A stretch of DNA of 64,000 nucleotides from Pisaster brevispinus. Its lineage: Eukaryota; Echinodermata; Asteroidea; Forcipulatida; Asteriidae. This document shows, piece by piece, positions 58,067 to 64,000 of this stretch; position 1 is the stretch's first letter, and the number at the start of each line of letters is the position of its first letter. Below the pieces are notes generated by a model, which was not told where the DNA came from, ran no database searches, and worked only from the letters and a program-made list of their open reading frames with translations. Location: contig JAMKCF010000009.1 of the NCBI GenBank assembly GCA_023634235.1, positions 7,874,001 to 7,938,000 of the forward strand, in the 5' to 3' direction. Both the position numbers and the translations under genes were made by a program.

Positions 58067-58406
58067 CCCGCTTGTGCGGCACCTAAATGTAGCCCGAGCC
58101 CTTAATGTCGCCCGACCTAAATGTAGCCCCAAAGTTGTACCTAGATGTCGCCCGGGCGACATCTAGGTACAACTTTGGGGCTACATTTAGGTCGGGGCGA
58201 CATCTAGGTACAACTTTTGGGGCTACATTTAGGTCGGGGCGACATCTAGGTACACTTTTGGGGCTACATTTAGGTCGGGGCGACATCTAGGTACACTTTT
58301 GGGGCTACATTTAGGTCGGGGCGACATCTAGGTACAACTTTGGGGCTACATTTAGGTCGGGGCGACATTAAGGGCTCGGGCTACATTTAGGTGCCGCACA
58401 CCCGCT
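58067..58406. mobile_element. Palindromic element with an internal 41-bp tandem array
   Basis: The element, 58073-58400, has ends TGTGCGGCACCTAAATGTAG and, inverted, CTACATTTAGGTGCCGCACA: perfect, continuing through GCCCGAGCCCTTAATGTCGC. CCCGCT lies on both sides (58067-58072 and 58401-58406), a likely 6-bp target duplication. After one inverted unit, five direct units of 41-42 bp (GGGCGACATCTAGGTACAAC, then TTTGGGGCTACATTTAGGTC) follow. Within each unit GCGACATCTAGGT and GCTACATTTAGGT are themselves related. Non-coding. Confidence 0.85.
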
Positions 58407-61400
58407 TGAAAAACAACTGAGTTTTTTTTGGGTTGTTATATTCGGTGCAGCAAATTGTTTTCGTTTTTTTTCTCGAAGGCGGCATTCTCTACTGGCGTAG
58501 ATTCTTTTTGGGTAGGGAGGGACGTTTTTCAAACATAGCCCCACATCGTAAAAAATAACATGCGCTTTGAGACGCCCGTTGTGGGCATAGATAAAGCTAA
58601 AGTAGGCCCATTCTGCTTGTAAATAATACCATACGTTTCTAATCATTATGTCCACTGTTTTTGTTCCTGTAAACCCTGTAGGCCTTCTCTATAGTCCCTT
58701 GTCAAGCAGCTTAGTATTGAAGACGTATAGTTCTCATTACATACGGCCTGCAGACAATGGGAACAGCTTGCTCGAAAGAAAAAAAAATCACGTTTCATTA
58801 TTTAGATTATGACATTGATCCTCTACTGGCCACTGAAAAGAAATTAAATCACGTATGAAACTGTAATAATGGCGATACATTTGAACAACAATGCATTTGT
58901 TGCGACTTATTCTACGTTTAACTTTACCTCAAAAAACCAATTTCGTCCAACGGTACGAAAGCAAGGTCAATTCAATAATGTTTTTTTCAATACCTGGATT
59001 CTATGTGGTTATTGCGAGTGTATACAAAATCACCTTTCTTTTTGTTCCATGTTCATTCCGACTTATTCAATGTGTTTGCTTTTGTGTTAAAAATCACCCT
59101 CTCTATGTTAAAAAGGTGCCTGACTGCACATCATTGGTATCCAGAAATTATTTAAACGATTTTCAATTCGGGTGAAAACACATCCCAGTTGCAGAACACC
59201 ATGGAAGGCAGTCTAGTCACCAACTCTTGTCACGAGTGACAATTACAACTTGAGTCGATGTGAGTGTGAATCGATTCTTAATGTTCATGAGTGAAAAACG
59301 GACGTACCACTCTCAAGTCACCATTAGATTTGTTGAATCATCACCATTTTTCTTTCTTTCCATTCAATCTCAGCAAATCAGTGGAATACATCCATAACTT
59401 TAAGGAGTTGGGTGTCAAAACATCGCAATAAGTGACCAACTACATACCAGCAGGGCAATTAATTGTGGTTAAAATCCGATTTATATTTGCAAGTTATACT
59501 CCGGACTCCGTAGGAGATTTCTACACGGCACAGGAAGATGGTGAAGAAGTGATGGGGGGGGGGGTGGGCTTACTGTATTTTCATTATCTTCCTTAAATTT
59601 GAGTACTTTTTAAAAAGCTGTTTTCTTTTTACTATCTTACGAGAAAAAAAGCCCATTAGTGTCACCGCTATTTTATTTTCGAGAGCAATTCTTTGTGAGT
59701 ATTGACCAAATTCACATGACGTCATCATCACAGTAATCTTGGTTGCACCATTTTGGGAGTCAATGTCACCATTTCTTATACAGTGTGGTGCGAACTTTAG
59801 TCGACGTAACGTTTACACGCCACCTGTTGGCATACAGTTGCCGCGTGTGACGTACGTGCGAGGGGTCAATATTGGAGGAGTACCTCCCATCAATTAGCAT
59901 TTTGTGAGCTTTGTTTGAAAGTATTCAATCTGCTATGATTTTAACTTAATAGTATTTAATAAGGCTTCGTCACTAACACATTATCTGATCACCCAGAAAA
60001 AACATTCCGTTTGTCGAGCCCCCCCCCCCCCCCTTCACCCGTCGGACCTGCTGGTCTTGGTCTCAGTGCTGGTCTTGCTGTCTGGCGCACTGTCTTGGTC
60101 CAGTAGGTCAAACTCGACTTCTTACTGTCTTTGAAGAACTCCGTTTGTCGGTAAATAATTCTACATTTTAACTTAGCCGTAAATAATAATAGGCGCACGT
60201 ACCAAAGTGATGAAGATTTGAGTTTTATTGCTGCATCCCAACCAATTTCAATTTCAATTTTAAGAGTCGGTACACTCTGATGAAAAAAAAAAAACTTAAT
60301 TGAGTTACACGGACCGATCTTACGGTTGTTGTGCTATAGTCCTATCCTATCTCTCTTTTTGTATTATTTTTGTTCTCTCTGTGATTTAAATCCGTTGTCA
60401 TTGGCGATTTATTTTCAGAAAGTTCGCCTGCAGGGCATCAGCTCCATCAGTATACATTTCAAATTAATAAACGTGCGGAAGCGAGTGTATTCTGCACATT
60501 AAGACTTCTGGTTATGTGTAGCATACTGGATGAGTTCGTTGTTGACTGGATGAGCGTTTTGAATGTTGATAGCTCGTCTGGAAATTACACCAGCAGCCAG
60601 GCTATCAGCATTTTCAAATGTTCCCATAGCAATGGACGTTGTGAGCGATTGACTTTGAGAGACATGGGTTTATACAACACATGCTAAAGGAAATTATTAC
60701 CAAATGCAATGAATGTCGTGAAAGACAATGGTAACAATATCACTCACTATAAAATATTTTCTATCACTAAAGCTCAAACTGAACTTGTATCGCAAACAAG
60801 TTGTAGTTTTTAACCGATATAAAAAAAAGTGGCTATATTTATAGCTATAAAATAGCATCTCAAAATTTGAGTTTTTCCAAGCTACTTTGAAAACCTTCAA
60901 GAATTTGAAATCAAAATCGGCCATAAAATATTTCCACATTATGAAAACGACAGCAGACACGAAATCAGTGTGTGGACGCTCTTATAATGTTCTTGTATAG
61001 GTCTGGCAACCTCGAAGACTTGAACGTTAATCAAATCCAGGAGAATTAACAACCTATTTGCCGACCTGATTCTTTACCCTACGAGCAGCCACGGGGAAAA
61101 AAATTACATGCTGGATCCACTGGGCGCAATCGGAAGGCAGATTGTATTACGGGTAAATAACTGTGCAATTCTTGTTCTAATGGTCTGAACAGATGAATAG
61201 ATGTTCCCTGGACCCACACACTAAAGATTGAAGCATTCTGAAAATTTACACATTAGTTCACTACTAATTTTCAAAAAATAGTACATTTCGAAATCCGCAC
61301 CCCAGGTTTTTTTTTTTAAATATTATAATGGGTCTATATAGACTAATCTGTCACACTATTTGTTAACCTCTGAGTTTACCCACCCAAAAATCACTTACAG

Positions 61401-61976
61401 TATATGAAAGAGTGATGTTTAAGGGTAGTTGTAAAAAAAATCAGCAGAATTGATCCACACATTTTGTAGTTATTAAAAAAAGTATAAAGCTGGTCCTTCC
61501 GCCCGCGCCCCTCGGCTGCTCCTTAAACTGGGGCAGACATACGATACAACAGTCGAAAAAATACCTTGGAGGAAAACTTTTCGAAACATATAAAGTATCT
61601 AATGTGGGTGCTCGTTTTCCGTTATTGCAATATGTAAATTAAAGTTGAAAAACTCTCAAAATGCTCAGTAGATGACTGATGTGCTTATTGGAAGATTGAC
61701 ATCAAGGATAGCGCGATAAAAGTTAATGAGAATGAGAATGCTGAACACTTAAAAAAAAACGCTGACATCTGCCACAGATGCGTACTCACATGGCGCTGAT
61801 GAGTTTGCTCATATCACGACGGGTATGCAGAGTTGCGAATATCAAACCAACAATGTATAGCACCTTGTAAGGGTTTACAAAGCGCTGCGGCGCAACCTGC
61901 TGCCAACAATGCCAGAAAACACCAGTACAAAGCCCTTCTCTTAACGATAAGTATGAAGGGTGCTAAGTTAGTTTTT
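58407..61976. other. Intergenic, no gene recognised
   Basis: Only short frames without domains. Contains a G-run (59554-59562), the repeat copy at 59700-59850 and a C-run at 60019-60034. A 57-codon frame starts at about 60516 without recognisable features. Confidence 0.4.
59700..59850. mobile_element. Second copy of the TTGGGAGTCAA repeat family
   Basis: Matches the reverse complement of about 4400-4475 over roughly 80 bp, with the same order of words: GACGTCATCA, AATCTTGGTTG, ATTTTGGGAGTCAA, GTCACC. Ends are undefined. Confidence 0.45.
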
Positions 61977-63302
61977 ACACTTAGTTCGCGGGTCGGACTT
62001 GACCCAGATTCCGGGTCCCATGGGGCCTGACCCACTATAACCTGGAATAGAGTCAAAGTGACCCAGAAATCAGGGGCGTCAATCCGTCTTGAAATGTGGG
62101 GGGGGGGACAGCAGCATCATTTACGGCGTGGGGTCCAGGGGCGAAGCCCTTGGCGGGGGTTCAGGGGGCGGAGCCCCCTGAAGCTGTTGGGTTTTAGCAT
62201 GTTTGAACGACCTAGAAAAGCTCTCCTTGCTATAAATGTTTACATATAAAACTTGGACTTGGTTCAGAGAGAGATAGAACAAGTGACACTAATAAAAGCC
62301 CAACATACATGATATTTTATTCTTATGGGCAATTCCACTGTAATGCGTGCTACACTTAAAGGTGTCCTTTTACATACATGTACTTTATGCTCCAGATATT
62401 AAACATATTTGGTTGGAATCTTTATTTTTTGAATTTTAACAACCAACATTCAAGGCTAGATCCTCATAATATTTTGACCAAAAAAATTGTTAACTTTTGT
62501 ATGCATGGGACAGCTGCGAACATCGGTAACTCGTGCTACACGCAGAGGACATGCAAAAACATTACTCATTTTACATTTTGTTGGTGTCCTAAAACAAAAA
62601 CAAATAAACTCTAATGGATTCTATGATAAGTAAAAAATTTACCATATGCATTGATCAGTATGCTGAAAAGACAACCAACGCGCATTACGCGTAATTCATA
62701 TAAATTTTGGGGCTATGGAAGTCTTTAGAACACACTCTTTTGACGGCTGTTTGGTGCCACCCGCTAGCATGTCCCAAGTTCGGGCGGTCCAGTGAGTAAA
62801 TGGTCGATCGATTTCGGGCTGTATGTAGATAGCGCGTCACCGGAAGTAAACTTACAGTACCATCAAATTCTTCAGATCACGCTCTTTCGGCGGCTGTTTA
62901 GTGCAACACGCTATAGCGTTTGTAAAACCAAGGATACGAAGTGTTTCCAATTGCGGGCGGTTTCGGGTGGTCCAGTGAGTAAATTGCCGAGCAGTTTCGG
63001 GCGGTGCATTGACTAAAGCGTTAGATTTACTACAGACAGCGCGTTACCGTAAGTCATACAGTAGATGACACATTCAATTGCCCCTATAATATGAGATACA
63101 CGAATTACAACAAAACTGGGGGGGACATTTGATATGGTGTCCCCCACCCTTCAAAAAGTGGGGGGGGGGGGACGTGTCCCCCCGTCCCCCCAGGATTGAC
63201 GCCCATGCCAGAAATGGACCAAACTGACACAGAATTCCAGTTAAATCCCATTTTGTATTCCGGGGACTCCGGGTCAATTCTGAGCCGGCAGTTTTGAGAA
63301 TG
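61977..63302. mobile_element. TGACCCGG repeat family, copy F, split by a nested insertion
   Basis: Left part, 61980-62070 (GGGTCGGACTTGACCC, CATGGGGCCTGACCC), and right part, 63208-63300 (AACTGACACAGAATTCCAGT, CTCCGGGTCAATTCTGAGCC), join into one family member when 62071-63207 is removed with one CCAGAAAT. Confidence 0.75.
62071..63207. mobile_element. hAT-like non-autonomous transposon, 1137 bp, with perfect 8-bp TSD
   Basis: Ends are CAGGGGCGTCAATCC and, inverted, CATGGGCGTCAATCC. The flanks are identical 8-mers CCAGAAAT (62063-62070 and 63208-63215). An 8-bp duplication with CA(G)-type ends is the signature of the hAT superfamily. Each end is followed by G-rich DNA and G-runs (62098-62108, 63162-63172 and C-runs). 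No transposase remains. Two related blocks, near 62730-62860 and 62880-63060, share GGCGGCTGTTTAGTG-like and GGTCCAGTGAGTAAAT words, an internal duplication. Confidence 0.85.
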
Positions 63303-63394
63303 GTGCATTAACACAGCACAAGGGTTCAACGGTATTCCGTCCCATCGGAAGGAACCAACCCATAGTTAAGCTACTTAAAGTTACACAACAGCCG

Positions 63395-63473
63395 GGGCCG
63401 GGACTCGCACCCAAAACTGTGTTGAATCAGACACCAGCGCTCGAGTCCGGCGCTAGACCTCTCGCCCACGACT
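63395..63473 (-). mobile_element. tRNA-Ser-like head of a SINE
   Basis: The minus strand reads GTCGTGGGCGAGAGGTCTAG (A box), GGACTCGAGCGC (anticodon-like CGA), then GGTGCGAGTCCCGG (B box). Below it, GATGGGACGGAATACCGTTGAACCC (about 63340-63316) resembles a SINE body. The B box departs from GGTTCGA and stems are imperfect, so it is not a working tRNA gene. Confidence 0.5.
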
Positions 63474-63483
63474 TGCGGCTCTC

Positions 63484-64000
63484 TCTTTGCTATTACAGCT
63501 TCCTTGTGTTTTCTACTGAAGATCTTGTCGAAATTAGGCCCAGAAGCTGTTGATGTATACGCAGTATACCTAGAGGAGAGTTTATATGTATACGTCGATG
63601 CATATTTCAAACGTATCAACGTCAACAGACTGTCATTAATGGGTTCACTGTCGTTAACATTCATTTTGGCCTAGAGCTTATGTCTTCGGGAATGGAAAAA
63701 AAAATCATGCAACTTTAATATTTTATACATTCCTATCCCCAGGGTAACTTGAAGGAATGCTGTGGATTGGGATATAAAATGGATCGATTTTTGACAAATT
63801 TATACACTGAATTAGACAAAGCAGGGATTCAAACCTAAATGTGGAACTATTCCAACCGCACTAGAAAAATGCAAGAGCTATTAACTTATCAAAATCACGT
63901 GTTCATCAGACAGAGCTGTTTTTAATGCTGGGAAAAACCGTTGTTCTCCACTATCGAATATAACAGATCCCGAGACTACACAAATGTACCGTGCTTTCTC
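63484..64000. other. Window end, nothing recognised
   Basis: AT-rich, without exon or repeat that I can identify. Confidence 0.4.

Noticed and set aside
58083..58290. Mirror frames on both strands with repeated C-R-P-D-L-N-V-A-P pattern
   Set aside because: Produced by the 41-bp tandem array; no evidence of coding.
58150..58360. CRISPR-like evenly spaced repeats
   Set aside because: No unique spacers; units are contiguous and the context is an animal genome.
58891..59175. Frame with V-Q-R-Y and hydrophobic stretch as a missing opsin 2 exon
   Set aside because: No C-terminal loop-2 Cys, no proper splice borders and no similarity to opsin 1 exon 2 beyond the three letters.

Overview
This is a gene-sparse, intron-rich, AT-leaning animal nuclear window. 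The mix of a ciliary-type opsin pair, AKIP1 and ZC3H14 homologues, many short inverted-repeat elements, tRNA-like SINEs and frequent TAGGCCTA words suggests a marine deuterostome, most likely an echinoderm. The species cannot be fixed from sequence alone. All gene models below were spliced by eye: GT..AG borders, matching phases and remembered family sequences. No alignment was run.

Layout. (1) 1961-6686: AKIP1 homologue, plus strand, 5 coding exons, 164 aa, with a TTAA-flanked MITE just after its stop codon. Exon 1 lies in one arm of a large imperfect inverted repeat. (2) 7480-7985: promoter-like DNA (CRE, CCAAT and YY1-like words) with a possible noncoding exon. (3) 9561-26103: ZC3H14 (Nab2-type poly(A)-binding protein), plus strand, 13 certain coding exons plus one optional 45-nt exon, 730 or 745 aa, five CCCH fingers at the C-terminus. 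(4) 28.6-31.6 kb: repeat-rich DNA with broken coding remnants. (5) 32207-38178: complete 5-exon ciliary-type opsin, 328 aa. (6) 38.2-54.2 kb: mostly noncoding DNA with many transposable-element relics and one isolated minus-strand exon candidate near 42.7 kb. (7) 54308-54743: first exon of a second, related opsin with a TATA box. Its remaining exons were not found in the last 9 kb. (8) 55-64 kb: repeats, including a hAT-like 1.1-kb element with a perfect 8-bp target duplication nested inside another repeat, and a palindromic element whose core is a tandem array.

How it fits together. AKIP1 (PKA and NF-kB regulation) and ZC3H14 (poly(A) tail control) are independent housekeeping-type genes. 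The two opsins are same-strand paralogues about 22 kb apart and look like a tandem duplication. Most of the other structure is mobile DNA: fold-back elements, MITEs, SINEs and LINE tails, at least seven of them inside introns and one in a probable 3' UTR.
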